64,000 bases of DNA from Clostridia bacterium (GCA_017472685.1 JAFUOO010000018.1:1-64000); one strand, 5' to 3'; shown: positions 1 to 6,955, numbered from the stretch's first letter. The notes: generated from the letters alone by a model not told the origin. Numbers and translations: made by a program.

Positions 1-1236
1 AACGGGAACAAGCGCCTTTTCAGCGAGTGCACCGTGACCGATTTCACGACGACCGGGACCGCGGCTGGCTCTTGTTTCACCAACGGAATAGCTGGGGAAA
101 TTGTAGTGGTGCATATATCTCTTTTCAACTTCTTCATCGATACCATCAAGAAGCTGAGCTTCGGATAATGTACCAAGTGTTACAGTAGTGAGTACCTGTG
201 TCTGACCACGTGTGAAGAGACCTGTACCGTGAACACGAGGAAGAAGACCTACTTCTGCAGAGAGAGGTCTGATTTCGTCAAGCTTACGTCCGTCAACACG
301 TCTGCCTTCGTCAAGAATCCAACGGCGAACGATATACTTCTGGAGCTTGTAGATAGCCTCGTCCATAAGTGTTGTTTCAACTTCGGGATACTTTTCAGCC
401 ATTGCTTCATATACTTCATCGTATACAGGCTTAAGGCGTTCTTCACGGATGTTTTTGTCGTCTGTGTCGAGAGCGTACTTAACCTTATCAATAGCAAAAG
501 CCTTGATATCTTCGTACAAATCTTCGGGAACTTCGATAGGTGTGTAAGCAATCTTCTCCTTACCGATAGCTGCCTGAATTGTTTCGATAAATTCACAAAT
601 CTTGATGATTTCTTCATGAGCCTTCATGATAGCTTCAAACATCAAGTCTTCGGGGATTTCGTTACCACCGGCTTCAATCATGTTAACCTTGTCCTTTGTA
701 CCTGCGATAGTGAGGTACATTTCACTTACTTCACGCTGTGCAAGTGTGGGGTTGATGATGATTTCGCCGTCAACAAGACCTACAGCAACGCCTGCAATAG
801 GACCGTTAAAAGGAGCGGGAGAGATGCAAGCGGAAATGGATGCACCAATCATAGCTGCAACTTCGGGAGAACAGTCGGGGTCAACGCACATTACTGTTGT
901 AACGATAGACACGTCGTTACGAAGGTCCTTGGGGAACAAGGGTCTCATGGGACGGTCGATACAACGGGAAGCAAGGATAGCCTTTTCAGAAGGACGACCC
1001 TCTCTCTTCAAATAACTGCCGGGGATTTTACCTGCGGCATAGAGCTTTTCTTCGTAATCTACTGCCAAGGGGAAAAAGTCAACGCCTTCACGGGGCTTAG
1101 CAGAAATTGTACAAGCAGCATGAACTGCTGTGTCACCGTAGCGTACAAGACAGCTACCGGAAGCAAGCTGTGCCATCTTGCCTGTTTCGATAACAAGAGG
1201 ACGGCCTGCAAATGTTGTTTCAAATACTTTAAACAT
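1..1236 (-). CDS. pnp: Polyribonucleotide nucleotidyltransferase, N-terminal part
   Basis: Phosphorolytic 3'-5' exoribonuclease of RNA turnover, cytoplasmic. The protein starts MFKVFETTFAGRPLVIETGK and runs 412 codons to the window edge, so the C-terminal KH and S1 domains lie outside. Visible are the first RNase PH-like domain (about residues 5-140, with CIDRPMRPLF), the helical linker domain (about 150-230) and the start of the second RNase PH domain, with RRVDGR, RGQTQ and SRGPGRREIGHGALAEKAL. An AGAAAGGA site precedes the ATG. It lies downstream of rpsO in the usual rpsO-pnp order, but a terminator and a 52-bp palindrome separate the two, so it may be transcribed or controlled separately. 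Confidence 0.96.
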   Translation of the reverse strand, partial: MFKVFETTFAGRPLVIETGKMAQLASGSCLVRYGDTAVHAACTISAKPREGVDFFPLAVDYEEKLYAAGKIPGSYLKREGRPSEKAILASRCIDRPMRPLFPKDLRNDVSIVTTVMCVDPDCSPEVAAMIGASISACISPAPFNGPIAGVAVGLVDGEIIINPTLAQREVSEMYLTIAGTKDKVNMIEAGGNEIPEDLMFEAIMKAHEEIIKICEFIETIQAAIGKEKIAYTPIEVPEDLYEDIKAFAIDKVKYALDTDDKNIREERLKPVYDEVYEAMAEKYPEVETTLMDEAIYKLQKYIVRRWILDEGRRVDGRKLDEIRPLSAEVGLLPRVHGTGLFTRGQTQVLTTVTLGTLSEAQLLDGIDEEVEKRYMHHYNFPSYSVGETRASRGPGRREIGHGALAEKALVPV

Positions 1237-1286
1237 ACCAAAAATCCTTTCTAAAATATATTTTCTTATTTCAGAGGACTTATGCG

Positions 1287-1338
1287 TTTATCACTTATGA
1301 ATAGATTTGTAATTACAAATCTATTCATAAGTGATAAA
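1287..1338. repeat. 52-bp perfect palindrome in the pnp leader
   Basis: Left arm 1287-1312 and right arm 1313-1338 are exact reverse complements with no spacer. Outside them, AGGACTTATG (1275-1284) and CATAAGCCCT (1347-1356) pair 9 of 10, and ATTTCAG/CTGAAAT pair further out, extending the potential stem past 90 bp. It lies between the rpsO terminator and the pnp start. Confidence 0.9.
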
Positions 1339-1392
1339 TAAACTATCATAAGCCCTCAATCACCTGAAATTTGCGGATTGTAAATATGAAAA

Positions 1393-1420
1393 CAAGGCGG
1401 AACAGAATAGCTCCGCCTTG
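1393..1420 (-). terminator. rpsO intrinsic terminator
   Basis: CAAGGCGGA pairs with TCCGCCTTG around a 10-nt loop. On the minus strand a TTTTCATATTT tract follows. It sits 10 bases after the rpsO stop. Confidence 0.8.
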
Positions 1421-1429
1421 CAGGCATAA

Positions 1430-1693
1430 TTACTTTCTCAAACCGAGCTTAGCAACGACTGCACGGTATCTTTCGATATCCTTCTTTGTGAGGTAGTCAA
1501 GAAGACCACGTCTCTTACCAACCATCATAAGAAGACCACGTCTGGAATGGTGATCCTTCTTGAACTCCTTAAGGTGTTCGTTGAGGTGGTTGATTCTCTC
1601 TGTAAGGAGAGCAATCTGTACTTCGGGAGAACCAGTATCTGTGGGAGAAAGCTGGTATTCCTTAATAATCTCTGCTTTTCTTTCGGGTGTCAT
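1430..1693 (-). CDS. rpsO: 30S ribosomal protein S15
   Basis: Primary 16S rRNA-binding protein of the small subunit, 87 residues, the normal S15 length. Family sequence is clear: [36 protein letters not shown] and [18 protein letters not shown]. The in-frame region upstream of this ATG is untranslated leader; GGAGGTACTAATT just before the ATG supports MTPERK as the start. A promoter and a structured leader precede the gene, and a terminator follows it. Confidence 0.97.
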   Translation of the reverse strand: MTPERKAEIIKEYQLSPTDTGSPEVQIALLTERINHLNEHLKEFKKDHHSRRGLLMMVGKRRGLLDYLTKKDIERYRAVVAKLGLRK

Positions 1694-1699
1694 AATTAG

Positions 1700-1800
1700 T
1701 ACCTCCATTAATATAATAAAATTATTATTCCCCGTCAACCAAAGGAAAAGGTCGGAGACCCCAAAACCCTTGACTGCGGACAAGGCTCATAAAGCCGTTT
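1700..1800 (-). promoter_or_regulatory. rpsO leader, candidate S15 autoregulatory RNA
   Basis: The leader of about 100 nt carries a GGTC-TCC-GACC hairpin enclosed by an outer GTCAA/TTGAC pairing, ending shortly before the ribosome binding site. Many bacterial rpsO leaders bind S15 to repress translation. The fold is read by eye; the S15-binding role is inferred from position and structure. Confidence 0.45.
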
Positions 1801-1803
1801 ATT

Positions 1804-1833
1804 ATATTAACACAAGGGTAATTCAATGTCAAG
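1804..1833 (-). promoter_or_regulatory. rpsO promoter
   Basis: On the minus strand TTGACA (1833-1828) is followed after 18 nt by TAATAT (1809-1804). This is a near-consensus vegetative promoter 110 bp upstream of rpsO. Confidence 0.65.
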
Positions 1834-1875
1834 ATGTTTTTTTTGATAAATTCTTTTTCCTCTCTTACCCACTAT

Positions 1876-1916
1876 AAAATTTACCAAATGGGGTCAGACC
1901 CCATTTGGTAAATTTT
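1876..1916. repeat. GGGGTCAGACCCC palindromic repeat, copy 1
   Basis: Two perfect 20-bp arms (1876-1895 and 1897-1916) surround one A, with core TGGGGTCAGACCCCA. A near-identical palindrome lies at 18321-18360. It forms the 3' end of the adjacent minus-strand gene, whose stop codon falls in the palindrome centre. No T-tract follows, so it resembles a dispersed palindromic repeat more than a terminator. Confidence 0.85.
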
Positions 1917-2205
1917 CGGAATCTTTCAAATATTCACAAACTACATCATGCAATTCTATATGCGGATTATACTTTAAGTTTTCACCCGTTTTTTCGCAAA
2001 CCACCGATAGCTTGCCGATATTGACATCTTCATATCCGTCTATTAATTCCATCATTTCGACAATAACATCATAAGTAACATCATAAAGCACATCTTCTAA
2101 AGATTCCGCGTTGCAATTTTTAACCAAGGATACCTGCACGCATTTTTCCTGAATTAAAGCCATCGCCTGCATAAAATCTTTTTGGAAACAATTTAATCCG
2201 TCCAT
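1894..2205 (-). CDS. Hypothetical protein, 103 residues
   Basis: Not a family I recognise. The protein is small, acidic and probably soluble and helical, with MDGLNCFQKDFMQAMALIQ at the N-terminus and no signal peptide or membrane segment. Start chosen at the ATG preceded by AGAAAGGGAAAAGCT; an upstream in-frame ATG lacks a good site. Its last residues (ENLPNGV) and stop codon are encoded by the left half of a palindromic repeat, so the native C-terminus may have been replaced by repeat insertion. It is neither obviously co-transcribed with rpsO nor with the ATPase upstream. Confidence 0.6.
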   Translation of the reverse strand: MDGLNCFQKDFMQAMALIQEKCVQVSLVKNCNAESLEDVLYDVTYDVIVEMMELIDGYEDVNIGKLSVVCEKTGENLKYNPHIELHDVVCEYLKDSENLPNGV

Positions 2206-2285
2206 AGCTTTTCCCTTTCTAATTTTATAGCCTGTTGAACGGGTATATCTTATCATATAACAACCCATATTTCAGCAGATGTTTA

Positions 2286-2327
2286 ACTTTCCCGAATTTT
2301 GTGTATTGCCACAGAAATTCGGAAAGT
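2286..2327. repeat. TGTGTATTGCCACA element A
   Basis: The core AATTTTGTGTATTGCCACAG (2295-2314) is flanked by inverted arms ACTTTCCCGAATTT and AAATTCGGAAAGT. The same 20-bp core recurs at 3645-3664 and 3721-3740, so the ATPase gene is bracketed by copies. Confidence 0.85.
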
Positions 2328-2330
2328 GGT

Positions 2331-3635
2331 TTATTGCATTATATTTTCATCAAGTAAAAACTTTTCAACACCGATATAGAAAATTCCGTTATCATCATTA
2401 TAAGGTACGACATTATCTTTCACAACCACGATTTTTTTAAAAGAGTCTCCCACATTTTTAAGTGATCTTATTTCCTGATTTCGTTTATCTTCACCTGCTA
2501 CAGATAAGGCAGACTGGATATAATATTTCTGACTACCCTTGTTTGCGATAAAATCTATTTCAAGATTTGCACGTTTGCTCTTTTTATCTTCGCCACGGTA
2601 AAAATATTCAACCACGCCTACATCCACATTGTATTCCCGGTATATAAGCTCATTATAAATAATGTTTTCCATTATGTGGTTTTCTTCCATTTGCCTAAAC
2701 TGCAATCTTGCATTGCGAAGTCCCACATCAGAAAAATAATACTTTAAAGGCGAGCCTATATATTTTCTTCCCTTTACATCGTATCGCTCTGCCTTATATA
2801 TGAGGAACGCATCAATAAACAAATCGAGATAACGCCCTACGGTTGTAACATCAATATTCATTTGTCTGCTACTTTTAAAAGTCTTTACAATGTTCCCTGC
2901 ATTTGTAAGCGACCCGACAGACGATGACACAATATTCAATATATCGTCCAGAACAGTTTTTTCGTAAAGTATTTTGTTTCTTTCCATTATATCGCTTAAA
3001 TATATTTTATCAAACAAGGTCTGGAGATATTTTGCTTTTTCCTCATGGCTTTGCTTTTTCAGCACAAGGGGCAATCCTCCGTATGTGCAATATTCCTGCC
3101 ACGCGTCTCGCTTGTCGCCCTGAAAAGCATTGTAAAATTCTCCAAAGGATAATGGATTAACTCGTATTTCGTCCCCTCTGCCGCGGAACTCCGTCAAAAT
3201 ATCCGACGAAAGCATTTTTGAATTACTACCTGTTACATAAAGGTCTATGTTGTCACGCTTCATGAGACCCAAAAGCACGTCAACAAACCCGATTTTATCT
3301 TCAACATCCTTTATATACGGATTCTGTATAGTCACAACCTTTTGTATTTCGTCAAGGAAAACATAATACACTTTATCCTTGTCGGCTGTCCTTTTCCTCA
3401 AATAGTCACCAAGCTCCAAAGGGTTACGATATCGTATGTTTTCGTCATCATCAAGGGCAAGCTCAATTATACAGTCCTCGTCAACTCCCACAGAAATCAA
3501 ATAATTTTTATAAATGTTAAAAAGAAGGTATGATTTTCCGCTTCTGCGAATACCCGTAATAACCTTTACAAGGCCATTCTCTCTTTTACTTATTAATTTA
3601 TCAAGATACTTTTTTCTTTCAATCACAGTAATCAC
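2331..3635 (-). CDS. AAA-family ATPase with DUF4143 C-terminal domain
   Basis: Member of the AAA_14/DUF4143 ATPases, common orphan genes of unknown role. Walker A is GIRRSGKS (about residues 28-35); Walker B is YVFLDEIQKV, followed by a sensor-like VTGSNSKML. The C-terminal half, with YFSDVGLRNARL, NELIYREYNVDVG and EIDFIANKG, matches DUF4143, which has a restriction-endonuclease-like fold. The start is uncertain: no ATG fits, so I chose GTG at 3635 (434 residues); GTG at 3626 is possible. The open frame continues upstream into a hairpin array and repeats and is probably not coding there. Copies of one repeat lie just after the stop and just before the start. Confidence 0.85.
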   Translation of the reverse strand: MITVIERKKYLDKLISKRENGLVKVITGIRRSGKSYLLFNIYKNYLISVGVDEDCIIELALDDDENIRYRNPLELGDYLRKRTADKDKVYYVFLDEIQKVVTIQNPYIKDVEDKIGFVDVLLGLMKRDNIDLYVTGSNSKMLSSDILTEFRGRGDEIRVNPLSFGEFYNAFQGDKRDAWQEYCTYGGLPLVLKKQSHEEKAKYLQTLFDKIYLSDIMERNKILYEKTVLDDILNIVSSSVGSLTNAGNIVKTFKSSRQMNIDVTTVGRYLDLFIDAFLIYKAERYDVKGRKYIGSPLKYYFSDVGLRNARLQFRQMEENHIMENIIYNELIYREYNVDVGVVEYFYRGEDKKSKRANLEIDFIANKGSQKYYIQSALSVAGEDKRNQEIRSLKNVGDSFKKIVVVKDNVVPYNDDNGIFYIGVEKFLLDENIMQ

Positions 3636-3644
3636 GCTTTCGTT

Positions 3645-3664
3645 AATTTTGTGTATTGCCACAG
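3645..3664. repeat. TGTGTATTGCCACA element B
   Basis: Second copy of the 20-bp core, overlapping the presumed 5' untranslated region of the ATPase gene about 10 bp before the GTG. It lacks the long inverted arms of copies A and C. TGTG and CACA within it form a small dyad, so it could be an operator or a trimmed repeat. Confidence 0.8.
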
Positions 3665-3711
3665 TTTTATCGACTCTATTATATAATGCCCTTTGTTGAA
3701 AGTCAATATTC

Positions 3712-3753
3712 ACTTCCCGAAATTTTGTGTATTGCCACAGTTTTTGGGAAAGT
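3712..3753. repeat. TGTGTATTGCCACA element C
   Basis: Third copy of the core (3721-3740) with arms ACTTCCCGAAA and TTTTTGGGAAAGT, the same architecture as copy A on the other side of the ATPase gene. Confidence 0.85.
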
Positions 3754-3845
3754 ATTTTTGCTTTTATGCGATATAACTTTCGGGATGTCGGGGTGCCGTC
3801 CCCTATAAATGTCATATGATATAAATCCCTCATATTCTGTAACAC

Positions 3846-3982
3846 GTTCGGCAAAGCCGAACATATCGCGTTGCTTGCAACATATCGCTCCCCAAAGGGG
3901 AATAGCGCAAATCCCGACAGGGATTTATTACGAGCTTGCGAGTAAAAAGGTTCTCGGGTAACCAACAGAAATCTTTGATTTC
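3846..3982. repeat. Array of short unrelated hairpins (array 1)
   Basis: Consecutive small hairpins with different stems: GTTCGGC-AAA-GCCGAAC (3846-3862), GTTGC-TT-GCAAC (3870-3881), TCCCC-AAA-GGGGA (3889-3901), AAATCCC-GACA-GGGATTT (3909-3926), GGTT/AACC (3949-3963) and GAAATC-TTT-GATTTC (3968-3982). CATATCGC joins the first ones and ATATCGC recurs at 4010. Confidence 0.75.
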
Positions 3983-4020
3983 GTGTCGGGTGAGGTTCTT
4001 ATATCGCTACAAAGATAACA

Positions 4021-4045
4021 AAAAAGCGGCTTGCGCCGCTTTTTT
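4021..4045. terminator. kdgK intrinsic terminator
   Basis: AAAAAGCGGC and GCCGCTTTTT pair around TTGC immediately after the kdgK stop. The flanking A and T tracts make it potentially bidirectional. Confidence 0.85.
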
Positions 4046-4046
4046 G

Positions 4047-5078
4047 TTATCTCTGTACGCGTCCGCTTCCGTCGCCGCCCATAAGGGTTTCAACTTCAGC
4101 ACGTGTAACGATATTCATGTCGCCGGGGATTGTGTGCTTAAGAGCACTTGCTGCAACGCCGTATTCAAGCGCTGTCTTGAAATCACTACCGTCAAGCATA
4201 CCGCAGATTACGCCTGCTGCAAAGCTGTCGCCGCCGCCTACACGGTCAACGATGGGGTTGATGCGGTATTCACGGGAATGATAGAATTCCTTAGTATCTC
4301 TGGAATAGATACAAGCAGACCAGCCGTTGTCGGAAGCAGAATGGGACACACGGAGAGAAGATACAACGTATTCAAAGTTGAACTTTTCAACCATCTGTTC
4401 AAAAATGCTCTTGTAGCCTGCAAGCTCTAACTCGCCGCTTGTAACGTCTGTTTCACCGGGCTTGAAGCCGAGAACTTTTTCAGCGTCTTCTTCGTTACCG
4501 ATACAAACGTCAACATACTGCATCAGGTTTGTCATAACCTTCTGAGCCTTTTCGCTGCTCCAAAGCTTCTTACGGAAGTTAAGGTCGCAGGATACCTTTA
4601 CGCCATGCTCCTTAGCCTTCTTAAGAGCAATTTCAGTTAATTCTGCTGCTGCATCGGAAACCGCCGGTGTGATACCTGTAAAGTGGAACCAGTCACAGCC
4701 TTCAAAGATTTTGTCGAAGTCAAAGTCAGCTGCTACTGCTGTGGAGATGGAGGAATGAGCACGGTCGTATACTACGTTGGAAGCACGCATGGAGGCGCCT
4801 GTTTCAAGGAAGTAAATACCGAGTCTTTCGCCACCCTTTGCAATGTTCTTTGTTTCAACGTTCATCTTGCGGAGTGCTGCTACTGCACAGTCGCCGATGG
4901 GGTTAGCGGGTACCTTTGTTACGAATTCAGCGTCGTGGCCATAGTTTGCAAGAGATACTGCAACGTTAGCTTCACCGCCGCCGTAGCAAACGTCAAATTC
5001 GTCTGCCTGTAAAAATCTTTCGTTGCCGGGAGTGGAAAGTCTGAGCATGATTTCGCCCATTGTTACTACTTTTGCCAT
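4047..5078 (-). CDS. kdgK: 2-dehydro-3-deoxygluconokinase
   Basis: PfkB-family kinase that phosphorylates 2-keto-3-deoxygluconate to KDPG, the last dedicated step before aldol cleavage in uronate breakdown. Seen: MGEIMLRLSTPGNERF at the N-terminus, the sugar-binding GGGEANVAVSLA near residue 33, and the PfkB signature DRVGGGDSFAAG near the C-terminus with its catalytic Asp. 343 residues, a normal length. Start ATG at 5078 has AAAGGAG upstream. It is the last gene of the fsa-kduD-kduI-LUD-kdgK series, separated from the LUD gene by a 250-bp hairpin array, which may uncouple its expression. KDG kinase rather than another PfkB sugar kinase is inferred from kduI and the SDR nearby. Confidence 0.9.
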   Translation of the reverse strand: MAKVVTMGEIMLRLSTPGNERFLQADEFDVCYGGGEANVAVSLANYGHDAEFVTKVPANPIGDCAVAALRKMNVETKNIAKGGERLGIYFLETGASMRASNVVYDRAHSSISTAVAADFDFDKIFEGCDWFHFTGITPAVSDAAAELTEIALKKAKEHGVKVSCDLNFRKKLWSSEKAQKVMTNLMQYVDVCIGNEEDAEKVLGFKPGETDVTSGELELAGYKSIFEQMVEKFNFEYVVSSLRVSHSASDNGWSACIYSRDTKEFYHSREYRINPIVDRVGGGDSFAAGVICGMLDGSDFKTALEYGVAASALKHTIPGDMNIVTRAEVETLMGGDGSGRVQR

Positions 5079-5106
5079 TGGAAACAACTCCTTTAAATTA
5101 AATGAT

Positions 5107-5317
5107 ATGTGCTCTCGCACATGAAATGACAACAACGTTGTCATGAAATAGAGCTTTGCTCTATGATATGAACCTACGGTTCATTATTGTAGAAAAATCA
5201 AAGATTTTTCATCTTATATTTTTTAATAAAAAGATTTGCCTCGCAAATCTACCAAAATGCACATGGTGCATTTCATGCATAGCATATCATGGCGTAGCCA
5301 TATCATGCCGAAGGCAT
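5107..5317. repeat. Array of ten short unrelated hairpins (array 2)
   Basis: Ten back-to-back hairpins: ATGTGC-TCTC-GCACAT (5107-5122), ATGACAAC-AAC-GTTGTCAT (5126-5144), ATAGAGC-TTT-GCTCTAT (5148-5164), ATGAACC-TAC-GGTTCAT (5168-5184), GAAAAATC-AAA-GATTTTTC (5192-5210), AGATTTGC-CTC-GCAAATCT (5232-5250), AAATGCAC-ATG-GTGCATTT (5255-5273), ATGC-ATA-GCAT (5275-5285), ATGGC-GTA-GCCAT (5289-5301) and ATGCC-GAA-GGCAT (5305-5317). Stem sequences differ while pairing and loop length are kept. ATATC or GATAT spacers recur. Confidence 0.9.
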
Positions 5318-5325
5318 ATCATTTT

Positions 5326-5964
5326 TTAAAATCCTACATCCTCTGCTATAACAATTACATTAAATCTACCGGGATGCTTACGTCCGTTATGTATGATGCT
5401 GGTTGCGTTACATACGCTCTGCTGGATTTCACAGTGCTCGCACTTGCCTGTTACTGCACAAGGTGTCCGATGACCGATGCGCTTTGCGTTAGTGGGGGCA
5501 ATCTGCTTGATGCGGTCAAAAGCTGCAGGCAAATCGTCAACAACCTTATTTGCGCCTACAACAATCATAACCTTATCAGGTCCGAAGATGATGCCGCCTG
5601 CGCGGTTGCCGGACGAGTCTGTATTAACAATTTCGCCATCACGCGTGATAGCGTTGGAGCCTGTTACAAGCCAGTCAGCCATCATGCTTTCGCGGTAAAC
5701 CTGGTAGCATTCCTCGTAGCTGCCTGTCGCATAGCGGTCATAGAAACGGTATTTATCGCTCCTGAAAACTTCAACCATGCCCATGTCACCAAGCGTTACA
5801 CTGCCGCCCATTGCAATGGATGAGCCCTCGGGAATGGTATCAATAATCATCTGTTTTGCCTCATCGCAGTTTTCAGCATAACGGGCAGTATAGCCCTTCT
5901 CGTTCAGAATTTCAACAATTTCCTTTGCAATCTGCTGACACTGCCATTTTCTTGCCCAATGCAT
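5326..5964 (-). CDS. LUD-domain protein
   Basis: Single-domain LUD (DUF162) protein of 212 residues, related to the LutC/YkgG group of lactate-utilisation proteins. Family features seen: GGSVTLGDMGMVEVF, the segment ending DWLVTGSNAITRDGEIVN, RAGGIIFGPDKVMIVVGANK, and a C-terminal Cys cluster (CAVTGKCEHCEIQQSVC) that could bind metal or a cluster. Start ATG at 5964 follows AGGAGGAAAATAT. No LutA or LutB partner is nearby; it sits between kduI and kdgK, so a redox role with sugar-acid or lactaldehyde-derived products is possible. The substrate cannot be read from the sequence. Confidence 0.8.
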   Translation of the reverse strand: MHWARKWQCQQIAKEIVEILNEKGYTARYAENCDEAKQMIIDTIPEGSSIAMGGSVTLGDMGMVEVFRSDKYRFYDRYATGSYEECYQVYRESMMADWLVTGSNAITRDGEIVNTDSSGNRAGGIIFGPDKVMIVVGANKVVDDLPAAFDRIKQIAPTNAKRIGHRTPCAVTGKCEHCEIQQSVCNATSIIHNGRKHPGRFNVIVIAEDVGF

Positions 5965-5989
5965 ATATTTTCCTCCTTCGTCGGAAAAA

Positions 5990-6075
5990 AGTAATAAGTA
6001 ATAGTGAATAAGGAATGGGTATGGAAAGAATTTCCCAAGCGAAATTCCACCGAACTTCTTCCCTATTACTTTTTA
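5990..6075. repeat. AGTAATAGTGAA repeat with variable hairpin, copy 1
   Basis: AGTAATAAGTAATAGTGAA (from 5990) is followed by a GAATTTC/GAAATTC hairpin (6028-6047). The reverse complement contains AAGTTCGGTGGAATT, shared with the copy near 15558. It fills the LUD-kduI gap. Confidence 0.7.
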
Positions 6076-6100
6076 GTTATTCCCTCCAAAACAAATGGAC

Positions 6101-6931
6101 TTATTTAAGTTCATTTGTTTTGCAGTGGTCCATATCATCAAAGTCCTGGTTTTCGCCAACCATACCCCATATAAATGTGTAGCAATGTGTGCCAACACCA
6201 CTGTGGATTGACCAGGAGGGTGAAATAACAGCCTGTTCGTTGTGCATAACAATGTGGCGTGTTTCCTGGGGCTGACCCATAAGGTGGAATACTGCTGCGT
6301 CTTCGGGAAGGTCGAAGTAAAGGTATACTTCCATTCTTCTTTCGTGTGTATGGCAGGGCATTGTGTTCCACATGCTACCCTCTTCGAGCTTAGTTAAGCC
6401 CATGGAAAGCTGGCATGTCTTAAGCACTGCGGGGTGGATGTACTGATAAATAGTTCTCTTGTTGCTGTCCTCCATGCTGCCGATAGGACGCTTGTTAGCC
6501 TTTTCCATATCGATAAATACTGTGGGATAGGTTTTGTGAGCAGGAGCGCTGTTAAAGTAGAACTTCGCAGGGTTATTGGCATCGTCACTTTCAAAAATTA
6601 CGTCCTTTGTGCCCATACCAACGTATAAACCGTCTTTGTTGCCAAGCTTATATTCAACACCGTCAAGTGTAACCTTACCGGGTGCACCGATGTTGATGAT
6701 ACCGAGTTCACGTCTTTCCAAGAAATATGCCGCACGGAGCTCGTCGCCCGCTTCAAGCTTTAAAGCCTCTTTCCCGGGTGTAGCACCGCCTACGATAATG
6801 CGGTCAACATGGGAATAAACTGTATTAATCTTGCCTGTTTCAAAGAGGTTTTCGATAAGGTAGTGACCTCTTAATTCTTCTGTTGTGTAAAGCATTGCAT
6901 CATTGGGATGCGTATCGTATCTTACTTCCAT
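6101..6931 (-). CDS. kduI: 5-dehydro-4-deoxy-D-glucuronate isomerase
   Basis: Cupin-fold isomerase converting 5-keto-4-deoxyuronate, released from pectic oligosaccharides by GH105 enzymes, to 2,5-diketo-3-deoxygluconate. 276 residues is the expected length. Typical sequence: VRYDTHPNDA at the N-terminus, FLERRELGIINIG, and the metal-binding region MPCHTHERRMEVYLYFDLP with its His-x-His and downstream Glu; SPSWSIHSGVGTHCYTFIWG is the C-terminal hallmark. Start ATG at 6931 has AGGAGAAAACTA upstream; the frame further upstream lies in a repeat. It is third in the uronate operon, between the kduD-like SDR and the LUD gene. Confidence 0.95.
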   Translation of the reverse strand: MEVRYDTHPNDAMLYTTEELRGHYLIENLFETGKINTVYSHVDRIIVGGATPGKEALKLEAGDELRAAYFLERRELGIINIGAPGKVTLDGVEYKLGNKDGLYVGMGTKDVIFESDDANNPAKFYFNSAPAHKTYPTVFIDMEKANKRPIGSMEDSNKRTIYQYIHPAVLKTCQLSMGLTKLEEGSMWNTMPCHTHERRMEVYLYFDLPEDAAVFHLMGQPQETRHIVMHNEQAVISPSWSIHSGVGTHCYTFIWGMVGENQDFDDMDHCKTNELK

Positions 6932-6955
6932 TAGTTTTCTCCTTTCAGTCGAAAA

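Larger units (their letters stand above)
3636..4018. other. Intergenic region of repeats and hairpins
   Basis: No convincing gene here. From left to right: repeat copy B (3645-3664), an AT-rich stretch, repeat copy C with its inverted arms (3712-3753), then a hairpin array from about 3846 to 3982 up to the kdgK terminator. The minus-strand frame open across this region is an upstream extension of the ATPase frame without protein-like composition. Confidence 0.6.

Noticed and set aside
3636..3965. 110-codon N-terminal extension of the DUF4143 ATPase
   Set aside because: The extension runs through a hairpin array and two repeat copies and looks unlike protein; homologues start just before the Walker A motif.
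3846..5317. CRISPR array
   Set aside because: The hairpin arrays have no constant direct repeat and no spacers of equal length, and no cas genes are in the window.
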